A stretch of 64,000 nucleotides of DNA from Alopecurus myosuroides (Eukaryota > Streptophyta > Magnoliopsida > Poales > Poaceae), in NCBI GenBank assembly GCA_028641055.1, contig CM054062.1, positions 274,841,349 to 274,905,348 of the forward strand, in the 5' to 3' direction. Both the position numbers and the translations under genes were made by a program. The notes under the pieces were generated by a model that did not search any database, was not told the DNA's origin, and saw nothing but the letters and a program-made list of their open reading frames with translations. Below are positions 1-9,578 of this stretch, one piece after another; position 1 is the first letter of the stretch, and each line of letters begins with the position of its first letter.

Positions 1-525
1 AGCCTGGAGATAGTGGAAATTCAGTGTTATTGTCATGAGAATGCTGTTATTAATTGTAAGTCTTGAACTGCTCGAATCCTACTGACCGGTTGTGCTAGTG
101 GCAAGTTTCGATACCGAACTTTGATATTTTTCTGCTTGATGCAAGCTAGTTTTTTTTTTTGCCGTTTGCTTGGATAGTTATTGTATGGGTCTAGAGGTTG
201 TCGTGGTCTCTAATGCGCTGATATTGTATTTGCTATGTTATTCATGTCTTGGTTAACTTTGTGCGTGCATTCGTGATGTTTGGCATGGCTATATTTTAAT
301 TCTGTCCGGAGCAGTAGGAGATTTGTTGGTGGGTGGTTCGTTTATTGTTTCAGATGCATCCCGTGCGAGTTTATTGGCTCCTCAACGAATTGGTGCTGTC
401 AGTGATCCATATTTTTTTTATTACGTGTCTTATTTAGTTGAGAAACAGCGTGTCATATGCACAAGCCACGAAAAGTTAAAAGGCCACCAACAAATGATTC
501 ATGCGTGAATGCCTGGCGAATTCTT
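1..525. other. Intergenic, no gene recognised
   Basis: No coding frame with a recognisable motif is visible; a poly-T run lies near 150-160. It lies downstream of the minus-strand JAZ locus and may include its 3' flank. Short open frames here look random. Confidence 0.5.
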
Positions 526-625
526 CTAACCTGCCTGAATAATTTGTAACCTTCTAGTATAAATATATCCACGTACAAATGGAAAGTAGTAAAGCAGTAG
601 TAATTTGTTAATCAAATTCTTCAGT

Positions 626-1049
626 TCAGCTGGAGCTCGGAGTTGAAGCCAAGCCACGGCGCGCCACCATCTTCCATAGGCTTGCCGTTTCCTTGGCCGC
701 CCTAGCTGACGCCACTTGAGGCACAGGGTAAGGATCTGCCGCGGCGAGCCTGCTCTTTCTCTTCTCGAGGAACCTCTGGAGCGACGCCTTACTCGCGATC
801 GGCAGGTCTGAATCAAATGCGCACGTCCTCATTCTGTTTGGGCATATACTGCAGTCTGTTGCCTGCCAAGAAAGGCTGCACCAGCACGTTCTGGCAGACG
901 AGCTCGGCTCCGGCGTCGTCGGAGGTGGCAGGCGCGACGAAGGAGCCCGCGAGCTGCATCAGTTCACCTGCCTTGTCGGTGGGGAAGTTGTCGAACACGA
1001 ACGTCATCCCGCCGTAGAAGATGGTCAGCTGCGCCCTCTCAGGCTCCAA
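626..1049 (-). pseudogene. Partial tandem JAZ/TIFY copy, frameshifted
   Basis: A second JAZ-like unit starts 6 bp after the stop codon of the intact JAZ gene. The upstream frame (1049 to 813) carries a TIFY motif (TIFYGG) and the following VFDNFPTDKAGELM helix. A different frame (832 to 626) carries a Jas motif (SLQRFLEKRKSRLAAADPYP) preceded by DLPIASKA. The two halves overlap in different frames, so a continuous TIFY-Jas protein is not encoded without a frameshift or an unusual splice. There is no ATG for the first half: its frame opens at TTG and lacks the N-terminal [15 protein letters not shown] segment and the EAR-like motif of the neighbour. The 11-bp string CTGACCATCTT occurs at the junction and again at the TIFY codons, suggesting a short-homology duplication. 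Most likely a decaying duplicate. A readthrough or spliced transcript fused to the upstream gene is an alternative. Confidence 0.75.
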
Positions 1050-1054
1050 GATGG

Positions 1055-1555
1055 TCAGGACTTCTCCTCCGTGTCCTTGGCCGCCGGTGCCGGACGGACG
1101 TAGGGTGCCGCGCGCGCGCCGAGGCGGTCCTTGCGCTTCTCGAAGAACCTCTGCAGCGACGCCTTCCGCATGATGGGCAGGTCCGCGAGCACCGGGGCCT
1201 GGGCCAGGGTCGGGGCGGCGGGGGCCGCGCGCTCGGCGCCGGCCGTGGAGGCCATGCGCATCACCTCGGCAGCCTTCTCCGGCGGGAAGTCCTCGAACAC
1301 GACCATCCTCCCGCCGTAGAAGATGGTGAGGGGCGCCTGCGCCTGCGCCGTGGCGGGCCCCGCCGCGGCCTCCTCCGCCGCGTGGTGCTCCTGCTCCTGC
1401 TCCTGGGCGACCTCCGCGCCGGGCATGAGGCAGAGCGTGGTGGCGCGCGGGGCGGCGGCCGACGACGAGGACATCTTATGCTCCGCCTTGACGTACTGGC
1501 TGAGCACGCCGCACGCCAGCGCGAACCTCCGGCTCCTCTCCGCTGATGCTGCCAT
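1055..1555 (-). CDS. JAZ: JAZ/TIFY jasmonate-signalling repressor, intronless
   Basis: A 166-residue protein of normal length for the small single-exon TIFY11-type grass JAZ group. Seen in order: a conserved N-terminal segment [17 protein letters not shown] (about residues 9-25), an EAR-like LCLMPG (41-46), an acidic/Gln-rich linker, the TIFY core TIFYGG (77-82) with [15 protein letters not shown], and a C-terminal Jas motif with degron-like DLPIMRKA and [20 protein letters not shown] (133-152). Family knowledge: JAZ proteins bind MYC2-type bHLH factors in the nucleus and recruit NINJA/TOPLESS. With jasmonoyl-isoleucine they bind the F-box receptor COI1 and are degraded. ATG at 1555 is chosen because the conserved N-terminal block follows directly and a TATA box lies about 130 bp upstream. 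A broken partial copy abuts its 3' end. Exact paralogue not assignable by eye. Confidence 0.93.
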   Translation of the reverse strand: MAASAERSRRFALACGVLSQYVKAEHKMSSSSAAAPRATTLCLMPGAEVAQEQEQEHHAAEEAAAGPATAQAQAPLTIFYGGRMVVFEDFPPEKAAEVMRMASTAGAERAAPAAPTLAQAPVLADLPIMRKASLQRFFEKRKDRLGARAAPYVRPAPAAKDTEEKS

Positions 1556-1685
1556 GGTCCCTCCTTCCCTGTCTCTTCGCCGCGTACTCTGCTCTGCTCC
1601 GCTTCTTGTGAAGTTGCGCTGTGACTGAGGTTGTTCTGTTTGACGGATGGATGGTTGTGGATCTGAGGTATGGCGCGGGGGTTGG

Positions 1686-1692
1686 TTTTATA
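1686..1692 (-). promoter_or_regulatory. TATA box of the JAZ gene
   Basis: Minus-strand TATAAAA, about 130 bp upstream of the JAZ start codon. The spacing leaves room for a normal 5' leader of roughly 100 bp. Confidence 0.65.
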
Positions 1693-1796
1693 GGGAGGTG
1701 GGTGGTGTGCACAGAGAGACGCCTCGTCTCTCCAGAGTATTTTTAGGCGAGTGAGGGAGGCGTGGCGGTGGTGCTGCTGGTCGTTGGCACGAACAA

Positions 1797-1802
1797 CACG
1801 TG
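1797..1802. promoter_or_regulatory. G-box CACGTG upstream of JAZ
   Basis: Perfect palindromic G-box in context AACACGTGAA, about 105 bp upstream of the TATA box. G-boxes are the known binding site of MYC2-type bHLH factors, which activate JAZ genes in a negative feedback loop. Binding here is inference. Confidence 0.6.
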
Positions 1803-1909
1803 AATTTTGAGGCCGGGAGAGGGGGCGGTGGAGTGATGGCGACGGATGCATATTCGGTGGGGGAGCTGCGACCTCCCAGCCTCCTTAGGCCGGTGCCAAC
1901 GCGGGCGAT

Positions 1910-2205
1910 ATCGTCCGGCCCGGGGCGAGAGGAGGCGAGAGCGGGGGCGGTAGGGGCGCGGCGGGCGATGCGGCCATCGCCCGGCGAGAGGGGGCGGTAG
2001 TGGGGGCTATAGCCCGCGTTGGCGGGGCGAGAGGGGGCGAGAGGGGGAGGCGATAGGCGAGAGCGGGGCGAGAGGGAGGCGATAGCGGTGCTAGTGGCGG
2101 GGAGAGTGGCACTACAGCCCGTGCACTGGCACCGTGGGGCGAGAGTGGGGTGAGAGTGAGAGTAAAATTGGTGTGGCGAGGCGAGAGGGGGGCGGTGCAC
2201 TGGCA
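1910..2205. repeat. G-rich imperfect repeat, GGGCGAGAG-type, upstream of JAZ
   Basis: Many irregular copies of GGGGCGAGAGG with GGCGATAGG variants. The stretch 2024-2049 has three or more runs of four to five G with short loops, a G-quadruplex-capable pattern. GTGCACTGGCACC occurs twice (near 2113 and 2193). Origin unknown: it may be an expanded promoter-distal repeat or transposon-derived. Confidence 0.6.
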
Positions 2206-2220
2206 CCAGCCTTATGTGAG

Positions 2221-4211
2221 CCAGCCGCAGGGTTTCCGTAGTTTCACCGGGCCGGGTGTTAGACTGCCGTGGGACTTGGCTACTACTAGTCCTTCATAGG
2301 CGTAGTATCTGGCGAGTACTCTTGGGTTCCTGCGTGATGAGATTGGTACTCGTGTATCCGTAGTAGTGTCTGAGAAGCAAGACTTGTTGTATCAGACTCG
2401 GTTATCTGTATCATCACTATCTACATTCGTGTAATATGTACTAAACCTTGTATGCTTGTGTCACTAATATGCATGATCTTATTTCAACTCGTGTAATTCT
2501 GTTGTGCTCAAGTATACACCATCCGATTGGTGAATTGTTACATGTTCTCCTTGATGAATGTGTATGTGCTTACAGTTCTAAATCGATGCACGGATGTAGT
2601 TGTAAATACTTCCGACGTTTCCATGTTGTGTCCATCCGGAGATAGATACTAATCCATGTCCTTGTCAAATCTCCAGAATGGCTCCACGCCGGAGCAACAA
2701 CAACGACCAGGAGGACATTCCACCACCTCTTACGTTTGCTCAGGTCCTCCTGGTCATGGAGGAAGCCCGCCAGCGCAGCGATCATCTGCTTGAGCAGCTG
2801 GTGCACAACTCAATGCCTCATAGGAACGTCGGTTGCACCACATTAACTGAGTTCCTGAGGACCCAACCTCCTCGGTTCTCTGACTGCAAGGAGCCCCTTG
2901 AGGCTGATGACTGGCTGCATGCCATGGAGCGCAAGTTCACCGCCCTACATGTTCCTGAGGCCGAGAAGGTCAACTTTGCTACTTATATGTTGGCAGGCCC
3001 AGCAGGCGCTTGGTGGGAGAGCCATGTGGCGTTGTTGGCGCCAGACCATGTTTTCACCTGGGAGGGGTTTCGCACCGCCTTCCGTGCGGCCTTCATACCT
3101 AAGGCCGTGATGGATGTGAAAAGAAGGGAGTTCCTGGACCTTATCCATGGACGTCTGGACGTCCAAGCTTATGGGCGTGAGTTCACTCGCCTGGCTCGTT
3201 ATGCCCCTCGTGGCGTGACTTCTGATGCGAACAAGCAGGAGTTGTTCCACAAGGGACTTGCTCCGTGGGTCCGCTACGAGCTGATGCCCTTCAAGTTCCC
3301 ATCATATCAAGAGTTGTACAATCAGGCCCTCACTCTGGAACAGGGAAGGAAGGATACGGAGGCTGCTAAGAGGCCAGCCCAGGGGGAACATCCTGGTTCC
3401 TCCATCACTGAAGTGAAGAAGCGCAAGGTCTTCATTCGATACAGCGCGATTCCTCCTGCTCCTTTCACACCAAGGACCTTTGGATATAAGCCCCCTCCAC
3501 CCTGCCCATTTACTCCGATACTTGGAGCGGGTGGAAGTGGCTATCGTCCCCAGTTGCCTCCGCCTACGAATGTTAGCTGCTACAGCTATGGCAAGCCCAA
3601 CCACTACTCGAGGGAGTGCCCTCAGAAGCCGGTGGCTCAGGGAACAGCTGCACCAGCTCCCACTACCCCATCAATGAAGGTTTCTCCTGTTAACCGTGGT
3701 CGTCTAAACCATGTCTCTGCTGAAGAAGCCGAGGGGGATCACAGTGTCCTCATGGGTACGCTTCGAATCAATACCTTTGCTAGTGAAGTATGGTTCGATT
3801 CTGGAGCATCGCATTCATTGATATCGATAGAGTTTGCACGAAAACACAACATTCAGTATGAAAATATGAAAACTCCAATGGTGGTCAAAACACCGAGATC
3901 TTGTTGGCAGACTAGCTGGGTTACTCCTGAAAGTGCAGATTAATATAGGCTCCCTCTGTTTTCCTTTTCCGCTCATTTCATTGAGGATAACAGACCTTGA
4001 TGCTATCCTAGGCATGGACTGGCTAAGAAGGTACAAAGCTAAGATTGACTCTGCAGCTAGAACTATGAAGGCGACTAATTCATCTAGGAATATAATATAG
4101 TATTTCTCTATAGAATCCTTCCCTCCATCCGTTGAAATCTCCCACTCACCGGAAACCAGGCTATGTTTCCTGGAGGGTCTGGAAGAGGCATTGATGGAGG
4201 CTGATGCTCGC
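2221..4211 (+). mobile_element. Ty3/gypsy LTR-retrotransposon fragment (leader, gag, protease)
   Basis: A leader of about 450 bp precedes a gag-protease reading frame. Further protease-like coding (LDAILGMDWLRRYKAKID at about 3995-4050) continues in another frame to about 4200. No reverse transcriptase or integrase remains; the fragment is cut off where reverse-oriented element E0 begins near 4212. No clear LTR boundary found. Confidence 0.75.
2678..3943 (+). pseudogene. Ty3/gypsy gag with start of aspartic protease
   Basis: A 421-codon frame. Residues of about 50-200 form a retrotransposon gag domain (DDWLHAMERKFTAL, PAGAWWES, then the FRAAFIPKAVMDVKRREFL and GREFTRLARYAP blocks). A CCHC-type knuckle follows (CYSYGKPNHYSREC), in which the second cysteine is Tyr, so metal binding would be impaired. 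The frame then enters an aspartic protease with the catalytic DSGASHSLIS and loses homology after about residue 405, ending in a frameshifted tail. The protease C-terminal part resumes downstream in another frame. In family elements this polyprotein forms the particle and is processed by its own protease. Truncated and frameshifted, hence non-functional. Confidence 0.85.
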
Positions 4212-5840
4212 TCGTTGGGAGACCCCAAGTGTAGGGTGTGAAGAGTGCAGCCGAAAGTTTTTTCCTCAGGAAGAAAGCAAGGTTGAATCGACCAGTCGGA
4301 GAAAGAAATCACTTCCGAAGGTTGATGCGGCTGATGTTGGCAGGCCGCACTACCGGTTCAACACCAACGTGGAATCTACACAACACAATCAAATTACTTT
4401 GCCCAACGAAGCAATGAGGTTGTCAATCTCACCGGTTTTGCTGAAAGAAAGAATTAGACGTATAGTGTGGAAAATAGTACTTGTTTGCAGTAGATGAAAT
4501 AGAAAAATTAATGATGGCAGTGGGAAAACAGTAATTGCAGTAAGAAAACACCAGTTGCAGTGGTTGTATTATCAGTATAAAGAAATGGACCGGGGTCCAC
4601 AATTCACTATAGGTGTCTCTCCAAAACAGATAGATAAAATGTTGCGTAAACAAATTAAAGCTGTCAAATTGACACATATAAAGGCTGCACCGTAGTGCAT
4701 ATGCATGACATGATGATTATTATGTGATTCATGGGGCATTACAACAAGATACATAGACCGTTATGCAACTGCATCTATGACTAATAATCCACCCTCGGAG
4801 CGTCATCCAATAAAATCTCGGGTATTAAGTTGCAAGCAATAGATAATTGCATTAAACAAAGTGTGTAATGTAAACAATAAAATTATCTTTAGACAAAGCA
4901 TTGTTGTTTTATCCCTAATGGCAATAGCACATCCCCCACCCATTACGTTTCTTTCACTCAAGCGTGAGTGAAAGGGAGGCATGAACCCACTATCGAGCAT
5001 AAATACTCCCTCTTGGAGTTACAAGCATCAACTTGGCCAGAGCATCTACTAGTAACGGAGAGCATGCAAGATCATAAATAACATACACATGAAAGAACAT
5101 GATAGATTGATAATCATTGGACATAGCATTCAATATTCATCGGATCCTAGCAAACACAACATGTAGCATTACAATAAAATGATCTTGATCATGATATGCA
5201 GCTCACAAGATCTAAACATGAGGCATAAAGTGGAGAGAACAATCATGTAGCTACTGCTATGGACCCGTAGTCCAGGGATGAACTACTCACGCATCACTTC
5301 GGACGCAGGCATGGTGATGAAGAGCTCTTTGGTGATGAATTTCCCTCCTGGGAGAGTGCCGGGAGAACTCCAGAACCCTCCCGAATTAGGGTTGACGATG
5401 ACGGCGGCTACAGATATTTTTGGTGGAAAAGGCTCAGGTGACTAGGGTTAACCCATGGAGGAGCTTAAATAGGCGAGAGGGAAAACATTGGTGGGTGGCC
5501 AAGGGGCCCACACCACCTCCAGGCGCGGCCGGGGGGGTGGGGCACCGCTCTATGGTGTGGGGCCCCTGAGCCCCCCCTCCGGGTCTCCTCCGGACTCCGT
5601 GTACGTAACGACTTTCTAAGACTCCGGGATTTCCTTTCGTCCAATTCCAAGAATATTTCCAGAACAATTTTTCTGAAACAAAAAACAACAAAAAAACAAG
5701 AACTGGCTCTGTGGCATCTTGTCAATAGGTTAGTCCCAGAAAATCCATAAAAATGAAATAAGGTGTATAGGAAACATGTAGCATATGGCATGAAAAGAAC
5801 ATGGAACATCAGAAATTAAGGATACGTTTATGTCATATCA
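4212..5840 (-). repeat. 3' LTR of element E0
   Basis: Starts on the minus strand with TGATATGACATAAACGTATC and ends in TTGGGGTCTCCCAACGA, about 15-17 bp short of the terminal 'CGCATCA' seen in E1. Length about 1.63 kb, matching the E1 and E2 LTRs (about 1.58-1.60 kb). Confidence 0.85.
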
Positions 5841-7741
5841 ATATCCCCAAGCTTAGTTCCTACTCGTCCTCGAGTAGGTAAAACGATAAAAACAAATAAT
5901 TTATGCGGTGACATGCTACCAACATGAACTTGATCATCTAAATTGTAAAAGCATTAGTAAGCTGAGATCATAGTACTTTAAACACATGCATGATAGGTAT
6001 AATTTTTACAATATAACTTAGCAATCACCTTGCATCATTAAAAGTAACACAAATAAAAGACCATAAATAATAATACACTTGAAAGTTATACGTTTGTTTC
6101 GAGCATAAAGAAAACATATCAAAGTGATATTTCGCTTATCCTTAAGAGTGGGGAAAATCATGAATGACAGGACACCTTCAAAGTTCAAGTGGATGACAAG
6201 AACAAATAATTTGAGAGCAAGTAATAACACATCATGAATCAATCAATAATAATTATTGGGAATGATGCACATTAAACTCAGAATGACAACTACGCTCTCT
6301 CAACTGTGCTTAAAGTTAGAAGATGGAGACTCAACATAAAAGTTAAAAAAAGGCCCTTCACAGAGGGAAGCAGGGATTAACTCATGTGCTAGAGCTTTTT
6401 ATTTTTTTATTAAACAGAGGTATTGAAAACATTTTTTGGAGAGGTGTATACTGATGTCAATGAATGGTAAACATAAAATACAGTACGTCAAAAGACAACT
6501 AGACTTCGCAAGAGCGGATCCCATTTGAAGGACGCATCTGGGTTCAGAAGGTCATCCCTCTTCTTTTTTGTTTACACAATTATGTTTTGACTGATAAATC
6601 AGTGGCAAAAATAGTGAAGAGAATTTTATAGTAACCAATTTTGGGGCTGGTCACCCCGCTGCCAGCTCTTCTATCAATTTGGATAAGCGGATGTGCCACT
6701 AGTTCAGGTGTGTAAAGTCCAATCAACAGTGAGATAAAGATTCTCTATTCACGTCCTTATGAGCTAAAACAGGGGCACAAAACAGAAATAATTTCGAAAG
6801 TTTAAAGGTAGAGCATGAGAAATTTACTTGGAGTAGTGGTTAAATACCACATGTAGGTAGGTATGGTGGACACATTTGGCAAACTTTGGTTTTTGGAAGT
6901 TGAATGCACGAGTAGAGCTCATACTCGGTACAGGTGGAGGCTAGCAAAAGACTGGGAGCGACAAATCAAGAGAGCAATAATGGCCATAATCATGCATAGC
7001 GACAAAAACATTATTAATCAAAGCATAAAGGGTATTACAAGTCAAAAACTAAATGATCATAGAGCCTATAAGTGAATGGTTTGTAGTCATAAACATGGTG
7101 CAAGCATGCGTCAACTCAACCAAATAAAGCATTCGAAGAAGAACACCACAAATTTATGCTTCAATGTGATAAAAACAACTCATGATTCTTTCAATGGCAC
7201 ATTAAGCACACTCAACTATTTGAGACAAGTCATGCTACAAGAAAAACTACTAAGAATAGAATTAAAATAACATCTAACATGAAATAAAAAAGTCTAGCAA
7301 CAGTCTATACGAGCTTCTTATTGCATAGTTATAAGCACGCAAATTGTACTACTGCTTTCCAACACCAATCATTTTATATAAAAAAACTCTTCAAGAGATA
7401 TAGCAATGAAACAAGAAATTATTAATACTACTCTGTTAGAACTAACATCTCTGAATAAAAGATGCATGAAAAGCATGAGGTAAAAGGATTTGCAGCAGCT
7501 AGAAGAAAAACTAGGAATACGAGCATGAAAGAAAATGGGTATTCATATGAAAAGGCGGAGCATTTCTCTCTCCCACACAAGAATGTTGGGTTCTAAACAT
7601 ATTTATTGCAGCAAGGAAAACAAAAGAAAACAAAAAAAAAACAGACTCTCCAAGTAAAGTGCATATGATGTGACCGAATAAAAATATAGTTTCACTAGAA
7701 GTGACCTGATAAGTTGCTGATGAAGAAGGGGATGCCTTGGG
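4212..7741 (-). mobile_element. Athila-like element E0, 5'-truncated, reverse oriented
   Basis: On the minus strand this reads as non-coding internal sequence (7741 to 5841) followed by a 3' LTR (5840 to 4212). It is closely similar to the internal 3' region and LTRs of E1 and E2. Shared landmarks include the 'GAGTAGGAACTAAGCTTGGGGA' type junction just before the LTR and the 'GGTCACTTCTAGTGAAACTATA' type block. Its 5' LTR, primer-binding site and gag are missing; homology stops at 7741 where CACTA-derived sequence begins. The LTR lacks its last bases at 4212. Confidence 0.85.
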
Positions 7742-7994
7742 CCCTCGAACTCAAGCAGGTCTCCTCGCACCCAACATACAAAGGATTCTTCGAGTCTAAC
7801 TCTAGTTGCACCAACTTGGATTCCTTTTTAGAAGCAACTCGGGTGTTAGCCGTCTTCTTTCGAAGCAGCTCTCGAACATGAGGGTCTTGCACGACTGAAC
7901 TTAGCAACTGGGAAGCTTGTGAAGTGATCATGTCTTTTCCATGTCCGGACTCTTTTCCATATCCGGACTCTTCTTGATCATGTTCGGATGTCGC

Positions 7995-8276
7995 TTATTC
8001 GTTCATTTCTTCTTCAACCTCCTGTTCATTATGGTCTTCCACTACATTTCTTTGTTTCCCATAGACGCCCACGTCACTTACCCACCGAGTGTAGTCATCC
8101 ATGAAACCATACATTAGCAGGTGCACTTTCAAGTGGCCACCAACAAAGGGGTCGACCAACTTCGTTTCTTTGCAACTTCGACATGGACATCTTATCTCTT
8201 TGAGCTTATTCTGAAGCATGTCTGACACCACGCATGCCAAATATTTTTCCACGACCCTTCCATGTACGACTGTCAA
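7995..8276 (-). pseudogene. N-terminal part of CACTA transposase (transposase-associated domain)
   Basis: A 93-codon frame with the CPC-type zinc-binding signature of the plant transposase-associated domain: EKYLACVVSDML, IRCPCRSCKE, VKVHL-like KVHLLMYGFMDDYTRW, then an acidic stretch (EDHNEQEVEEEMNE). The TNP2 catalytic portion that should follow is absent: only about 250 bp of decayed coding-like sequence separates it from the E0 junction. A separate minus-strand frame at 7931-7695 may be a remnant of a following exon. Truncated and non-functional. Confidence 0.75.
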
Positions 8277-8335
8277 GATCCTGCAAGGGTATAATGGAGA
8301 TAATTAAATATAAGCATCGAAGGCATACGAAATTC

Positions 8336-8690
8336 GGCATGACCTTTCCTAAAAGTAGGAAATATTGAGTGTGCCTAAAATTTGCCGGAATGGAAATAAT
8401 CGACATTCCCGAGCAAAACATAGGCTACTCATGCATCAATGCACAACACACCATGCACCATCTCACAAACATGCATTGATATACATCACCACACATACTC
8501 ACCTCTAGATTGCATAAAAAAGTAGGCATGACCTTTGCTAAAAGTAGGACATATTGAGTGTGCATGAAATTTGCCGGAATGGAAATAAATCGACATTCAT
8601 GAGCAAAACATAGGCTACTCATGCATCAATGCACAACACACCATGCACCATCACAAGCATGCATTGATATACATCACCACACATACTCAC
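8336..8690. repeat. Tandem duplication, period 188 bp, two copies
   Basis: Copy 1 (8336-8523) and copy 2 (8524-8690) begin with GGCATGACCTTT and are nearly identical, sharing the 'TTGCCGGAATGGAAATAA' and 'CATGCATCAATGCACAACAC' blocks. It sits inside the non-coding 5' part of the reverse CACTA fragment. Confidence 0.9.
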
Positions 8691-9039
8691 ATAGATTAAC
8701 AACCGACAAAACTTCAATCTTGAAAGAGATGAGGCGCCGATTAAGAAAAGAGACCTAATTAAAGAAAGAGAGTTGAGAGAAAGAGAATGTGGAGAGAAGA
8801 CAGTGAGTGATCGGAGGTCTAGCTAGCTAGCCATCAATTTAGTGCAGGCTAACCATAAATTTATGGAGGAGAGAGAGAGGGACGGGCGACGGAAAATGAG
8901 AGAGACATACGAGACAAAGATAAAGAAGAAGGAGCGGAAAGTGGCACCTGGTCTTAACTCTCGGTCTCTCGCGCACAGCCACACAAATATTTGCGTGTCC
9001 GCGCGCGCTCAGCCATAGCCAAAAATATCTGCCACGACA

Positions 9040-9411
9040 AATAGAAGCGTGCATATATGTCACCTCGCTTCCAGAAACGAAATATTAGAAGCATGGGGCT
9101 GCACTCATACACTTCCACAACTAGGGCATCGAGGGGTGCAGAGGACCACAAGAAGTAGAAGCGTGTCACTATTTACACACGCTTCGAGAAGAGTAATAGT
9201 AGAAGCGTTTGGGCCGGCGGACACTCTTTTACTATGGTGTGCCTCAGTCAGAGGAGGCTTTCTAGTAGCGTGTGTGCCCATATGTACGCTTCTAGTATGC
9301 AGTACTAGAAGCGTGTGAGCATATGCACACGGTTCCACCTATTATAGAAAGCGTATATAGTACATACACGTTTCTAATCGATTTACCCCTATAAGTTTTT
9401 TCCTACTAGTG
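9040..9411. repeat. Subterminal repeats of the reverse CACTA
   Basis: At least seven copies of the motif (T)AGAAGCGTGTG, or its complement CACACGCTTCT, in both orientations, several forming small hairpins (for example 9157-9190 and 9290-9320). CACTA elements carry such short motifs as binding sites for the TNPA-like transposition protein. Confidence 0.7.
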
Positions 9412-9578
9412 GTACCTGTGGAGTTAAGCGCCGCCACCCTGGCAGCAGCACGCTCCAGCACCGGCCCCGGCGTGAGGCCTTCGCCTCGTGCGCTCATGCG
9501 CTACGACTCTGCCGGGATAGCCTGGCTGCAGAGGCCCCTTGCCACCGGAGCCGAGACCACCGGCACCACGCCCTCCAG

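Larger units (their letters stand above)
7742..9411 (-). mobile_element. CACTA transposon fragment (5' end), reverse oriented
   Basis: The minus strand begins at 9411 with CACTAGTAGGAAAAAAC, a CACTA-type terminus. About 370 bp of subterminal repeats follow, then a 188-bp tandem duplication and a partial transposase-associated coding region. The element is cut at 7742 by E0; no partner terminus is present. The subterminal motif (AGAAGCGTGTG) differs from that of CACTA-1, so it is a different family. Confidence 0.8.

Noticed and set aside
1261..1851. A 196-codon minus-strand ORF overlapping the JAZ gene
   Set aside because: Different frame from TIFY/Jas motifs and crosses the promoter and TATA box; Arg-rich composition artefact.
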